Shown: positions 33,518 through 42,069, counted from the first letter of the stretch. The stretch: DNA of 50,148 nt from Microbacterium sp. BK668 (GCF_004362195.1 NZ_SNWG01000003.1:1-50148); one strand, 5' to 3'. Notes: a model not told the origin generated them from the letters alone. Numbers and translations are program-made.

Positions 33518-33829
33518 TCACCTTGACGCCGAGGTCAACCACCCGAGCAGCGGGATCGCCACCGCGACGAGCGTCAATATCAGCCAGCCCATCCACTCGG
33601 GCCAGTTCCCCGGGTCGGACTCGCCCGGTGGGAGGCCAAGGGTCTTTCGTATGCGCTGTTCCTCTTTCGCGAGTGCATGCAGCGCGTCGGAGCGAACCTC
33701 TTGCGAGCCGTCATCGTCTGCGAAATGCGCCCACGCCCAACGCTCGATCTCTGCTCGTTCACCCTCGATCTGCTCCAGCCGCGCGCGAAGGCGGTGTAGC
33801 TCTTCGGCGTTGGGCGTCTGATCTGTCAT
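33518..33829 (-). CDS. small coiled-coil protein with a C-terminal membrane anchor
   Basis: This 103-residue protein has a charged helical N-terminal part (EELHRLRARLEQIEGERAEI), likely a coiled coil, and one C-terminal membrane segment (MGWLILTLVAVAIPLLGWL). That topology suggests a tail-anchored cytosolic domain. The ATG at 33829 gives an acidic start, MTDQTPNAEE. I recognise no family. The 155 bases between it and the DUF4328 gene hold nothing I can name. Confidence 0.72.
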   Translation of the reverse strand: MTDQTPNAEELHRLRARLEQIEGERAEIERWAWAHFADDDGSQEVRSDALHALAKEEQRIRKTLGLPPGESDPGNWPEWMGWLILTLVAVAIPLLGWLTSASR

Positions 33830-33990
33830 GCCGGGTCCAGCAATCGCGAAGGCTCGAAGGCAGCGTCCGGGCGGCGGGGTTCGTACAGCAGATCGAGATG
33901 AACATTCCCCGCTCTACGGGTTGGCCCAGAGATTACTCGTGCCTCCGCGTAGTCGAAAGAGCCGCGGCAGTCGCCGACAATCAAGTCGGG

Positions 33991-34199
33991 GGGCGCCCTG
34001 CTGTCCAACGTTCTCGCTATGGTCGCGGAGTTCGAGCGCGATCTGCATGCGCACCCACAAGGGGATGACCGTGGCTCGCGCGAAGGGGACGACTGGAGGT
34101 AGGCAACCCAAGCTTGCGACCAGCCAAGCGAGCTCCTGTTCGGGGTTCAGGATCGAGGCGAGCACACTGAGGGCACTCGAGCTTTGCGAGCCCGCTCAG
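33991..34199 (+). pseudogene. relic of a serine recombinase (resolvase/invertase)
   Basis: Three fragments of a resolvase C-terminal half can be read in different frames: ALLSNVLAMVAEFERDL from 33993, then MRTHKGMTVARAKGTTGG with RQPKLATSQ from about 34046, then ELLFGVQDRGEHT from about 34130. Compared with intact family members at least two small indels break the frame. Nothing of the catalytic N-terminus remains. A better preserved pseudogene of the same family lies at 42070-42586. It marks past mobile-element activity at the edge of this accessory segment. Confidence 0.78.
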
Positions 34200-34567
34200 C
34201 CCTCCGCGCTCGCTTGAGCCGGTTCGCCGTCCTGGCGGAGGAACGCCTCCGACTTGCGTTGCAGGAAGGCGCAGAGGTCCGCGAGCGCGGCGACCTCTGC
34301 CGAGATCGTCGCGACCGCGGAAGCGCCCAGTGTGACCGCCTGCTCGCGCGGCTCGAACATGATCGACCACTCCGGTCCGGTCGCGGGCGTGGGCGGCTCG
34401 ATATAGATCTCCGTCGGTGAGTCGGGGATGCGCACCGCGACGAGGCCTGTGTCGGCATCCTCATCGCCGTCCTGCGGAATGACGCGAATCGAACTGAGCA
34501 TCGGCTGCTCCTGCTGGGCGAACTCGTCGACCCAGGACTGCAGCACGGCCATCGTGCGGAAGGGCAT
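34196..34567 (-). CDS. conserved-looking hypothetical protein
   Basis: This 123-residue soluble protein has an ATG start preceded by GGAGGA at ideal spacing. It reads as a beta-rich N-terminal half (SSIRVIPQDGDEDADTGLVA and SPTEIYIEPPTP) followed by a helical C-terminal half (ATISAEVAALADLCAFLQRK). No signal peptide or membrane segment is present. I recognise no family. Its codon use and GC match the housekeeping-like genes to its right, so it probably belongs to the host backbone rather than the accessory segment. Its 3' end overlaps the recombinase relic by a few bases. Confidence 0.75.
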   Translation of the reverse strand: MPFRTMAVLQSWVDEFAQQEQPMLSSIRVIPQDGDEDADTGLVAVRIPDSPTEIYIEPPTPATGPEWSIMFEPREQAVTLGASAVATISAEVAALADLCAFLQRKSEAFLRQDGEPAQASAEG

Positions 34568-34694
34568 GTTCTCCTCCGGCAGGGGTCGGTGGCGATATCC
34601 CCCCCATTATGTCCGGCACTCGCCGAGCTGTCGTCGTCGGCGATGACCACACTCGGCGATATCGTGCGGAGGTACCGCCGGCAGGAGCGAGCTC

Positions 34695-35147
34695 ATGAAG
34701 ACACTGCACATCGGACTGCGTGTGGCAGACAGGCAGGCCTCCACCGACTTCTACCGGAAGCTCGGGTACGAGGTGGTGGGCACGGTGCCCGATTCGCCGA
34801 TCGGACATCTCACGATGATGAGGCTGCCGGGCGACGAGTACGTCACGCTCGAGCTCGTCGCGAGTCCCGACTTGGCGCCGGCGGCCGAGCCCGGCTTGAG
34901 TCACCTCGTCGTGGCGACTCAGTCGCTCGACGACGCCGTGCACGCCTTGAGTCTCCACGGCATCCCGGTCGAGGGGACATCGCCGCCGGATCCGGAGTCG
35001 ATCCGCACCGCACACATCACCGACCCCGACGGAAACGCCATCGAACTGGTCCAGTGGCCGGTCGGCCACCCGGCGGGAATGACCGCGGACGATTTCCCCC
35101 GAGCGGACGCGGCCGGCGATCTCGCCTCCGAGGGCTGGGGTGGCTAG
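34695..35147 (+). CDS. VOC-family (glyoxalase-like) protein
   Basis: This 150-residue protein has the paired beta-alpha-beta-beta-beta layout of the vicinal-oxygen-chelate superfamily. The first half includes LHIGLRVADRQASTDFYRKL and MRLPGDEYVTLELV; the second includes GLSHLVVATQSLDDAVHALS and HITDPDGNAIELVQW. His6, Glu54 and Glu near residue 117 are placed as metal ligands in lactoylglutathione lyases. GGAG lies eight bases before the ATG. The substrate is unknown. It converges with the SDR gene, and the two stop codons share the palindrome CTAG at 35144-35147. Confidence 0.9.
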   Translation: MKTLHIGLRVADRQASTDFYRKLGYEVVGTVPDSPIGHLTMMRLPGDEYVTLELVASPDLAPAAEPGLSHLVVATQSLDDAVHALSLHGIPVEGTSPPDPESIRTAHITDPDGNAIELVQWPVGHPAGMTADDFPRADAAGDLASEGWGG

Positions 35148-35986
35148 ATCCCGCCGAACGTGCGTTTCGTCCACGCGGCGATGAGCGGGGGATACGCCGA
35201 CGGCAGCGCGCGCACGAGTCGATCGACGCGGCGCGCCTGTCCGATCAGCACCCGGCCCCGCCGCCTCGCGACGGCGTCGAGGATCTGACGCGCGGCCTCT
35301 TCGGCTGAGGTGCGGAACAGCTTCTGCTCGTACACGGCCGCGCGGTGCCGGTCGTCCGCGCTGCGCGCCGGGACCGACGACGCGATGTTCGTGCGCACGC
35401 CCCCGGGATGCACGACCGTCACCGCCACCGGCAGTCCGCGCCCGATCATCTCGGTGCGCAGCGCCTCCGTGAACCCGCGCACCGCGAACTTCGAGGTCAC
35501 GTACGGCGCCATGCGCGGCTGCGCCATGAATCCGTTGAGGCTCGACACGTTCACCACGTGTCCATCGCCGGACGTGATGAGATGGGGCAGAAATGCCTGC
35601 GTCCCGTGGATCACACCCCACAGGTTCACCGCGAACACCCGCTCGAACTCCGCGACCGGCGTGTCGTCGACGAACGTCGACGCCGTCGCGATGCCGGCGT
35701 TGTTGTAGAGCTGATGCACGACACCGAAATGCTCGGCGACGCGGGCGGCGTGCGCGTCCACGGCGACCCGGTCGCCCACATCGAGCGTCTCGGCGAGGAC
35801 GTCGGCTCCCGTCCTGGAGAGCATCGCGGATGTCGCGGTCAGCCGTTCCGCATCGATGTCGGACACGGCGAGGCGCGCGCCGCGCGCGGCGAGCCCCACC
35901 GCGAGGGCGCGTCCGATCCCCGACCCCGCGCCCGTGACGACGGCGACCTTCCCCTCGAAAGAACCGTCGCGCGACCGCGCTGTCAC
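35144..35986 (-). CDS. short-chain dehydrogenase/reductase
   Basis: This 280-residue SDR has the cofactor motif VAVVTGAGSGIGRAL near residue 15 and NNAG near 95. The catalytic Ser lies in VNVSSLNGFM near 145, and Tyr/Lys in APYVTSKFAV near 160. Asp in VSDIDAERL after strand two suggests NAD(H) preference. The GTG at 35986 overlaps the stop of the monooxygenase-hydrolase gene by four bases (GTGA), so the two are coupled. A plausible joint pathway is alcohol to ketone (SDR), ketone to ester (monooxygenase), ester cleavage (hydrolase domain). That order is inference. Confidence 0.93.
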   Translation of the reverse strand: MTARSRDGSFEGKVAVVTGAGSGIGRALAVGLAARGARLAVSDIDAERLTATSAMLSRTGADVLAETLDVGDRVAVDAHAARVAEHFGVVHQLYNNAGIATASTFVDDTPVAEFERVFAVNLWGVIHGTQAFLPHLITSGDGHVVNVSSLNGFMAQPRMAPYVTSKFAVRGFTEALRTEMIGRGLPVAVTVVHPGGVRTNIASSVPARSADDRHRAAVYEQKLFRTSAEEAARQILDAVARRRGRVLIGQARRVDRLVRALPSAYPPLIAAWTKRTFGGI

Positions 35987-38382
35987 GACCGACCTCCCCC
36001 GACGGCGGCGCCGGATCGCGGCATTCGACTCTCGCCGCGCTCCACCTGATCGGTGATCAGCGCCACGAGGCGCGACACGAGCCCGGGCGGCAGGTGATGC
36101 CGCAGCCCTGGGATGACGAGGTGCCGGGCACCGCGGATCGCCGCCGCGCTCGCACGACCGCCCGACGGATGCACCATGAGGTCGCGGTCGCCGTGGACGA
36201 CGAGCGTCGGAGCCGTCACCGCCGCCAGGGTCGCCGTGCGGTCGGCCGACTTCTGGATCGCGCCGATCTGCCGCGCAACACCCGGTGCGATGCGCTCGCC
36301 GCCGCCGCGCTCCCACGCCGCGACCGCCCAGCGCATCTCATCGTCGAGGTCGAACGGGTACCGCTTCGAGCCGAGGTGCCGCATCATCTCGACGTGCCGG
36401 CGTGCGTACTCGGTCGCCGTCCGCGACCGCGGCCGCGCCATCCGCAGCTTGGTTGACCTCGCCGGCTGCCCGACACGCGGATCGCCGGTCGTGGAGAAGA
36501 TCGAGGTCAGCGACGCCACACGGTCGGGATGCCGCGCCGCGAGAGTCTGCGCGATCATGCCGCCCATCGACATCCCGACGACGTGCACGCGATCGACGTC
36601 GAGTCGGTCGAGCACGGCACGCGCGTCCTCCGCCATGTCGGACAGGTCGTAGTTGTCGGCCGGCGGCCGCCCGCGCACCTGCTCGCGCAGCGTCGGGGGA
36701 CGCGTCGTGATCCTCGACGACCGTCCGCTGTCGCGGTTGTCGACCACGATCACGCGCAGCCCGGCGGCCACCAGCCCGTCGACGAGCCCGCGTGGCCACG
36801 CGTACATGTCGTACCCGAGCCCCGACAGCAGCATCACCGGCGTCGCCGAGGCCTCGCCGTACACGCGGTAGCAGATCCGGATGCCGCCACCGGCGTCGAC
36901 GAACCGCTCCTCGTCCGTGGCCGGTGATGCCGCGACGCGCGTGAAGGTCAGGGCGCCGTCGTCGATGCGCCCGCGACGGAGCGCGCGCACGTCGGCGTAG
37001 TAGTTCATCGACATCAGCCACGGCCGCCGATCACCCTGCCGAGGCAGGTCGTCGACGACGCGCTGCACATAGCCGGCCTTGAAATCCAGCAGCGGCCGCG
37101 TGCGCAGCCCTTCCGGACGCGCGGGGGTCGCGGCATCCCATGCGTTCTCACGCATATAGCGCAGCAGCCGCACGAAATAGTCGCTGAGCAGCCCGACCTT
37201 GAGCGTCCAGGAGGCGTTCGTGTACCCGATCGCAAATGCGAAGTTCGGGATGCCGTCGAGCATGAGCCCCTTGTACGCCACGTGCTCGGGCATCTGCACG
37301 TCGACGTCGTCGATGCGCAGCGCCGCGCCGCCGAAGGGCTCGATCTGCAGACCCGTCGCCGTCACGACGATGTCCGCTTCGAGCTCCCGCCCGGACTCCA
37401 GCCGGACTCCCGTCTCGGTGAACGTCGCGATGCGGTCGGTGACGATCTCCGCCGAGCCGTCGCGCAGCGCGGCGAACAGGTCGCCGTCCGGCACGAGGCA
37501 CAACCGCTGATCCCACGGACCGTAGGGCGGGTTGAAGTCCACGTCGGCCGGATATCCCGGCGGGAGCTGCTTGCGCACGATCGAGCGGATGAGTCGCCGC
37601 CCGAGCGAGGGGAACCGCTGGCAGAGCAGCCACAGCGCACGCTGCTGGGCGATGCTCTTCGCGCGCGCCATCGCGTGCCCGCGTCGATCGCCGAACACGC
37701 GCCGCAGCCGCTGCGCGACCGGATCGACACTCGGCATCGGCAGGATGTAGGTCGGCGTGCGTTGCAGCATCGTGACGTGGGCCGCCGTCCGGGCCAGTGC
37801 CGGCACGAGCGTCACGGCGGTCGCGCCGCTGCCCACCACGACCACACGCCGGCCGCCGACGTCGAGATCGTCGGGCCAGTGCTGAGGATGGACGACGCGT
37901 CCGGCGAACCGCTCGATGCCCGGCAGGGTCGGCTCGTAGCCGCGGTCGTAGCGGTAGTAGCCGCCGGCGCAGAAGAGCCAGCGGCAGGTGACGTCGAAGC
38001 GCTCGCCGGTATCGGTGCGCTCGAGGTGCACGGTCCACCGCGCGTCGGCGCTCGACCAGTCGCCCGAAAGCACGCGATGGCGCAGGTGGATGCGTTCGCG
38101 CAGGCCCTCGGCATCCACTGTGTCGTTCAAGTAGTTCAGGATGCTGGCACCGCTGGCGATCGACGCGTCGTCGGTCCACGGGCGGAAGTCGTAGCCGAAC
38201 GTGTACAGGTCGGAATCGGAGCGCACGCCGGGGTACCGGAAGAGATCCCAGGTGCCGCCGATCGCGTCTCGCGCCTCGACGATCTCGAAGGAGGTCTCGG
38301 GCGATCCGACCGCGATGGCGCGCGCCACTCCGATGCCGGAGATGCCCGCACCGACGACGAGAACATCGACGTCACGCCTCAT
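35983..38382 (-). CDS. Baeyer-Villiger monooxygenase fused to an alpha/beta hydrolase
   Basis: This 799-residue protein joins two enzymes. Residues about 1-490 form a flavin monooxygenase: FAD site VLVVGAGISGIGVARAI at the N-terminus, the Baeyer-Villiger fingerprint FAGRVVHPQHWPDD near 165 (matching FxGxxxHxxxWP), and the NADPH site VVVVGSGATAVTLVPAL near 185. Residues about 500-785 form an alpha/beta hydrolase with nucleophile motif VVGMSMGGM, the Asp in LVVHGDRDLM and a C-terminal His in GLRHHLPPG. The first enzyme would turn a ketone into an ester or lactone and the second would hydrolyse it. The ATG at 38382 follows GGAGGC. Substrate unknown. Confidence 0.94.
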   Translation of the reverse strand: MRRDVDVLVVGAGISGIGVARAIAVGSPETSFEIVEARDAIGGTWDLFRYPGVRSDSDLYTFGYDFRPWTDDASIASGASILNYLNDTVDAEGLRERIHLRHRVLSGDWSSADARWTVHLERTDTGERFDVTCRWLFCAGGYYRYDRGYEPTLPGIERFAGRVVHPQHWPDDLDVGGRRVVVVGSGATAVTLVPALARTAAHVTMLQRTPTYILPMPSVDPVAQRLRRVFGDRRGHAMARAKSIAQQRALWLLCQRFPSLGRRLIRSIVRKQLPPGYPADVDFNPPYGPWDQRLCLVPDGDLFAALRDGSAEIVTDRIATFTETGVRLESGRELEADIVVTATGLQIEPFGGAALRIDDVDVQMPEHVAYKGLMLDGIPNFAFAIGYTNASWTLKVGLLSDYFVRLLRYMRENAWDAATPARPEGLRTRPLLDFKAGYVQRVVDDLPRQGDRRPWLMSMNYYADVRALRRGRIDDGALTFTRVAASPATDEERFVDAGGGIRICYRVYGEASATPVMLLSGLGYDMYAWPRGLVDGLVAAGLRVIVVDNRDSGRSSRITTRPPTLREQVRGRPPADNYDLSDMAEDARAVLDRLDVDRVHVVGMSMGGMIAQTLAARHPDRVASLTSIFSTTGDPRVGQPARSTKLRMARPRSRTATEYARRHVEMMRHLGSKRYPFDLDDEMRWAVAAWERGGGERIAPGVARQIGAIQKSADRTATLAAVTAPTLVVHGDRDLMVHPSGGRASAAAIRGARHLVIPGLRHHLPPGLVSRLVALITDQVERGESRMPRSGAAVGGGRS

Positions 38383-38453
38383 CGCGCCTCCTTCAGCTTC
38401 TTCTCGACGCCAACGATCCTCCTCCACGCCGGCGTTCTTCGCCGGTCTCCGGT

Positions 38454-38463
38454 CCGACGTCGG
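38454..38463. promoter_or_regulatory. palindrome in the divergent promoter region
   Basis: The 157 bases between the divergent monooxygenase and hydrolase genes contain the perfect palindrome CCGACGTCGG at 38454-38463 and a small hairpin (CCGGCG/CGCCGG) at 38429-38445. A regulator site is possible, but no regulator gene is adjacent and ten bases can arise by chance in this GC-rich DNA. Confidence 0.3.
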
Positions 38464-38539
38464 TTGAGGACGACATCACGGTCGGAAGCGTTCGTCGGCG
38501 GGATTGTTCTGGAGCGGACCGCGGCGTAGCTTCGTGGGC

Positions 38540-39319
38540 ATGCCGATCGTCGACGTAGGGTTCGGCCCGGCCTACTACGAGACGCGTGGAGACGGCGAAC
38601 CGCTCCTCCTCCTGCATGGCACCGCCTTCGGTTTCGGGGGTGGTCTGCTAGCGATGCAAGTGGCGGATCTGGCGGAGGCAGGTTTCACCGTCTACACGCC
38701 GGATCGAGTCGGACACGGCCGAACCCCCGACCGCGACGGGCCGTACTCGTATGAGGCGATGGCGGACGAAACAGCCGCTTTCGTCGACACCGTCATCGGA
38801 CAACCCGCGAATCTGGTCGCGGTGAGCGAGGGCGTGACGGTGGGCATCCAAGTCCTGCTCAGGCGACCCGACGTGGTGAAGCGCTTCGTCGGTATCGGCG
38901 CGGCGTTCAATTCCGCCGGTGACCCCACCGACGCGAAGGCGGGCGGCGAGGCGATGCGAGCGAACCCCTGGCCCGCTCTGGTCGAGAGCTACAGCGCCCT
39001 TTCTCCGGACGGACCAGACCACCTCTCCGTCTTCCTGGAGAAGCTCACCGACATGTGGCTCAGGATGCCGGAGGTTCAGCTCGAAGAGCTGTCTTCGATT
39101 CGAGCACCGGTCCTGGTGATGCAAGGAGACAAAGACGATCAGGTCCGAGTCGAGCACTCCGTCGCCGCCGCCCGGGCGCTCCCCAACGGAAGGCTGGCGG
39201 TTCTTCCAGGCACTCACCTGCTGTGGTTGGAGTCACCGCACCTGCTGAACTCCATCATCACAGCATTCCTTCGCGACACGTTGGCGCCGAGCAACGCCGG
39301 TTCGGACCCGGATCGGTAA
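38540..39319 (+). CDS. alpha/beta hydrolase
   Basis: This 259-residue enzyme has the alpha/beta-hydrolase fold. The oxyanion region LLLLHGTAFGFGGG is near residue 25. The nucleophile Ser lies in NLVAVSEGVTVG near 100. The acid is the Asp in VLVMQGDKDDQVRVEH near 205 and the base the His in VLPGTHLLWLESP near 230. It starts MPIVDVGFGPAYYETRGDG at an ATG without a strong ribosome site. It is divergent from the monooxygenase-hydrolase gene. Substrate unknown; ester or epoxide hydrolysis is typical of the family. Confidence 0.9.
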   Translation: MPIVDVGFGPAYYETRGDGEPLLLLHGTAFGFGGGLLAMQVADLAEAGFTVYTPDRVGHGRTPDRDGPYSYEAMADETAAFVDTVIGQPANLVAVSEGVTVGIQVLLRRPDVVKRFVGIGAAFNSAGDPTDAKAGGEAMRANPWPALVESYSALSPDGPDHLSVFLEKLTDMWLRMPEVQLEELSSIRAPVLVMQGDKDDQVRVEHSVAAARALPNGRLAVLPGTHLLWLESPHLLNSIITAFLRDTLAPSNAGSDPDR

Positions 39320-39445
39320 CGGCGCCCCGCTCACCTCACCGAACGCGCGCGAGAATCAGCTGGCTCGTACAGGATCCCGGCGGGATGTCGACGATCCTGC
39401 TGAGGACAACGACGAAGCGGCGCCCGCGCGCTGCTCTCGAGGGTC

Positions 39446-39520
39446 GCCGCAAGCGGGTGCGGGGTGTCGGGGGGACCTTTGGTGTGAAGCCACTCCCAGT
39501 CAGCGAACGGATGGATCGCC
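39446..39520. repeat. duplicated upstream sequence (left copy)
   Basis: Bases 39446-39520 are nearly identical to 48980-49055, the sequence just upstream of the intact GNAT gene. They continue without a break into the broken GNAT copy at 39521. Only about four positions differ. Both copies run in the same orientation, so they are direct repeats about 9.5 kb apart. Confidence 0.9.
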
Positions 39521-39654
39521 ATGTGGATCGAGTGCTTCCAGAGCGATGAGCGATTCGAGGGGACGGATGCCGATGCCCTCGTCGACGAGTTCGTTGCGGC
39601 TTCGTGCCGATCGAAGAGCACGAGCGGTACACGGTCGTCCGCCGTCCGGCTTAG
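39521..39654 (+). pseudogene. internally deleted copy of the GNAT acetyltransferase gene
   Basis: The first 26 codons (MWIECFQSDERFEGTDADAL and following) match the start of the intact gene at 49056 almost perfectly. At about 39595 the sequence jumps to the last 20 codons (GFVPIEEHERYTVVRRPA in the intact gene). About 619 bases of the 753-base gene are missing. The deletion is out of frame (134 bases remain), so no product is made. Substitutions are few, so the duplication and deletion are recent. Confidence 0.92.
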
Positions 39655-39743
39655 CCCTGCATCACCCCGACCTTCGCGTCTATCGCGACTTCGATCCTGA
39701 AGCGGTTCCCCGTTGACGCGGTATAGAGCCGCGAGTACAACGG

Positions 39744-40667
39744 ATGTCCGAGGGAGGCGACGCCGAGCGCCGCTCGGCTGGAAGGCTCGAGAGATCGGGG
39801 TACATTGTGGCCGAGCCTTTTGTCACCACAGAGCAACTCGTCGACGACGATCCGCAAGGATTTCTCTCCGCGATCAGAACGTTGCAAGACGATCGCTGGA
39901 GACGCGACGCCGAGCCCGTTACACCTGAGGTCATCGACTATCGGGCGGAAGCGGACGACGAGGCGGTCGACCTCGTCCTGCCCGGCACTGCCACGCTTTT
40001 CCTCGCTGAGCGTGGATCCGAGTGGTTGGAAGAAGTGCGTTCGGCCTACGCCGCGGCCGACAGGGATGCGATCGCCTCGTTGACGAAGCGCTCCGTGGAG
40101 AGCATGAAGTCCCGCGAGCGCGTGTCGTTCCGCCAGGCGGCTAGAGACCTGACACAGAGGCCCTACGGGGATCTCCGCTATCGCGGGCGGACCTTGGCGG
40201 AGTGTGTGGGTCTGGCCAATGACATCGAGTTCGGCGTGCTGCCGCTCATCTACGCGGGTGGCGACTTGGACGATAGCGCGTTCTCGTTCGTGCAGTACCT
40301 CACCAGCGAGCGGCAGGCGGGTCGCCTTGAGGCGGTGATAGTGAAGCGACCGCGTGAGCTGACGGAAATCGAGCGTCAAGTGCTGGAGCGGAAGAAGAAG
40401 AAGATCGACGAGATCCTCGCGCGGGATGAGGTCCTCATCGCACCAGGCGGACAGGTAGCGGTGACCGTGACCACCATCACCATCGCGCTGTTCGTGGTTG
40501 CCGTTCATACCCCCACCCTCACGGGCGGCATGGACGACATCGTCGCCCGGCGCAAATTCGCACGCCTCTCGCGTCTTGCTGACGACCAGGTCGCGGCACT
40601 GGGTAGAGCACCCAGCGTCGGCGACCTCATCGACGCGCGCCTGAAGGTGATGAGCTCCCTCTACTGA
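39744..40667 (+). CDS. first gene of a three-gene membrane operon, unknown
   Basis: This 307-codon frame encodes a mostly charged, helical protein with one hydrophobic stretch at about residues 238-258 (VAVTVTTITIALFVVAVHTP), flanked by a Lys-rich helix (QVLERKKKKIDEILARDEVL) and a short basic C-terminal region (IVARRKFARLSRLADDQ). I recognise no family. Start is uncertain: ATG at 39744 or GTG at 39807 (VAEPFVTTEQL). The two downstream genes encode membrane proteins and follow closely, so the three are probably one operon. A cleaved peptide from the hydrophobic region is conceivable but unproven. Confidence 0.72.
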   Translation: MSEGGDAERRSAGRLERSGYIVAEPFVTTEQLVDDDPQGFLSAIRTLQDDRWRRDAEPVTPEVIDYRAEADDEAVDLVLPGTATLFLAERGSEWLEEVRSAYAAADRDAIASLTKRSVESMKSRERVSFRQAARDLTQRPYGDLRYRGRTLAECVGLANDIEFGVLPLIYAGGDLDDSAFSFVQYLTSERQAGRLEAVIVKRPRELTEIERQVLERKKKKIDEILARDEVLIAPGGQVAVTVTTITIALFVVAVHTPTLTGGMDDIVARRKFARLSRLADDQVAALGRAPSVGDLIDARLKVMSSLY

Positions 40668-40688
40668 GCCCGGACAGGGCAGCGAACG

Positions 40689-41231
40689 ATGATCTTTCAA
40701 GCGATCGTCGCCGTCTTCTTCGCGAGCTGGTTCGCGCTCACTCTGTACAAGAACCTGCCAGCGGCATGGCGACGGCTGCCATTGCTGAATGCCGTCAGCG
40801 GCAGCTGGCTCGTGCCGAGTTGGGCTTTCTTCGCGCCGACGCCGGGAACCAAGCGATACCACCTGATCTACCGGGACTACGGCGTTGACGAGGTGTCGAA
40901 ATGGAAGAACGTCGAGTTCTCTTCCAGCCCGGGACTGCGACGCGCGATCTGGAATCCCGAGAAGACCGTCAACAAGGCGCTCGTGGACCTTGCGAACGAA
41001 ATGAACACGATCGTCGCGTCCTTGGCTGAAGAGGACCGCAGCGCGCCTCCGGATCGGATACAGCTCTCAACCCCGTACCTCACGTTGCTCGCGTTCGTCT
41101 CCAGCATCCCTCGGCTCCACCTTGCCGTGGCGACGCAGTTCGCCCTCGGGCAGACGGGGGAGGAGGAATCCACTGTCCTGCTGATCTCCGCTGTGCACCG
41201 ATTGAGCCCCGCTGAGGAGCGGGCGCAGTGA
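40689..41231 (+). CDS. membrane-anchored protein, SdpA-like in layout
   Basis: This 180-residue protein has one N-terminal membrane segment (MIFQAIVAVFFASWFALTLY), then SGSWLVPSWAFFAPTPGTKR and YHLIYRDYGVD, and a soluble helical region. A single helix followed by an aromatic W.FF.P.P block recalls SdpA-type proteins that accompany HTTM-domain membrane proteins, but I cannot confirm homology. The ATG lies 21 bases after the previous stop, and its stop overlaps the next gene's GTG by four bases. It most likely forms a complex with the following membrane protein. Confidence 0.72.
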   Translation: MIFQAIVAVFFASWFALTLYKNLPAAWRRLPLLNAVSGSWLVPSWAFFAPTPGTKRYHLIYRDYGVDEVSKWKNVEFSSSPGLRRAIWNPEKTVNKALVDLANEMNTIVASLAEEDRSAPPDRIQLSTPYLTLLAFVSSIPRLHLAVATQFALGQTGEEESTVLLISAVHRLSPAEERAQ

Positions 41232-42043
41232 CAGGCGACCAGGCGTTCCTCCTGTCGCTGATCCTCGTGTCGGTAGGGATCGTGGTCTCGTCCGCGGAGG
41301 ATCTGAGCGCTTTCTCGCTGTATCGAGAGGATGGGCTGCTCGCGTGGCGCCTCTCGAAGCTCCGACATCCGGCGCTCGCTCACGGTCTCCTGTCGGACAT
41401 CCTCGAGCGCGTCTACCATCCAGCGGGTCATCGTGCGATCCTCTGGGGGACCATCGTCTGTGCCGTCTCGTCTGTGACTCTCGCATCGGCGGGCGCGATC
41501 GCAGGACCGACCATCGCGCTCACGCTCCTCGGCGTCGTTGCGCTGGGCTTCCGGAGCGTCTACGGCCTCGACGGGTCGGATCAGATGACATTGATCGTGC
41601 TGTCCGGGCTCGTGGTCGTCGCCTCCGTTCCCGACGATGAGTGGATCCGAACGGTGGCGTTCCTCTTCATCGCCGCTCAGCTTGTGCTGAGCTACCTGGT
41701 CTCGGGGATCGCCAAGTTGACATCGACCGAGTGGCGTTCGGGACGCGCCATCGTGGGGATACTCAGCACTGCGGGGTATGGCAACCCCACCCTCTTCCGA
41801 CTCCTACGGACCCGACCGCACCTGGCCCAGGCCGTCTGCATCGGCGTGATCGCGTGGGAGGCCGGATTCCCGATCATCATGCTCGCCTTCATCGGTCAGC
41901 CCATCTGGTTGCTCGGACTCGGAATGGCCTTTCACGGCGGCATCGCCCTCGTGATGGGTCTGAACAACTTCTTCTGGGCGTTCTCCGCCGCATTTCCGGC
42001 GCTGGTCGTCATGCTGAATCTGCTTGGCGCTGAGGTCTCCTAG
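41228..42043 (+). CDS. polytopic membrane protein, HTTM/SdpB-like
   Basis: This 271-residue protein has seven or eight hydrophobic segments, including FLLSLILVSVGIVVSSAEDL, TIALTLLGVVALGFRSVYGL, LFIAAQLVLSYLVSGIAKLT and GFPIIMLAFIGQPIWLLGL. The conserved-looking IAKLTSTEWRSGRAI and AFHGGIALVMGLNNFFWAF resemble HTTM (vitamin-K-carboxylase-like) membrane proteins. These include SdpB, which matures a toxic peptide in Bacillus. A GTG start at 41228 overlaps the upstream gene (GTGA). Function is inferred only from topology and gene order. Confidence 0.75.
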   Translation: MTGDQAFLLSLILVSVGIVVSSAEDLSAFSLYREDGLLAWRLSKLRHPALAHGLLSDILERVYHPAGHRAILWGTIVCAVSSVTLASAGAIAGPTIALTLLGVVALGFRSVYGLDGSDQMTLIVLSGLVVVASVPDDEWIRTVAFLFIAAQLVLSYLVSGIAKLTSTEWRSGRAIVGILSTAGYGNPTLFRLLRTRPHLAQAVCIGVIAWEAGFPIIMLAFIGQPIWLLGLGMAFHGGIALVMGLNNFFWAFSAAFPALVVMLNLLGAEVS

Positions 42044-42069
42044 CGGGACGCACTGCCGCGAGGGGGAGT

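Noticed and set aside
33408..34068. Plus-strand frames opposite the small membrane-anchored gene
   Set aside because: Ser/Arg-rich antisense translation; the minus strand has a coherent coiled-coil and membrane segment.
39651..40862. Minus-strand open frame of 403 codons antisense to the first gene of the membrane operon
   Set aside because: It runs antisense through most of 39744-40667 and lacks a credible start. Only its last 35 codons look protein-like, and these are reported separately.
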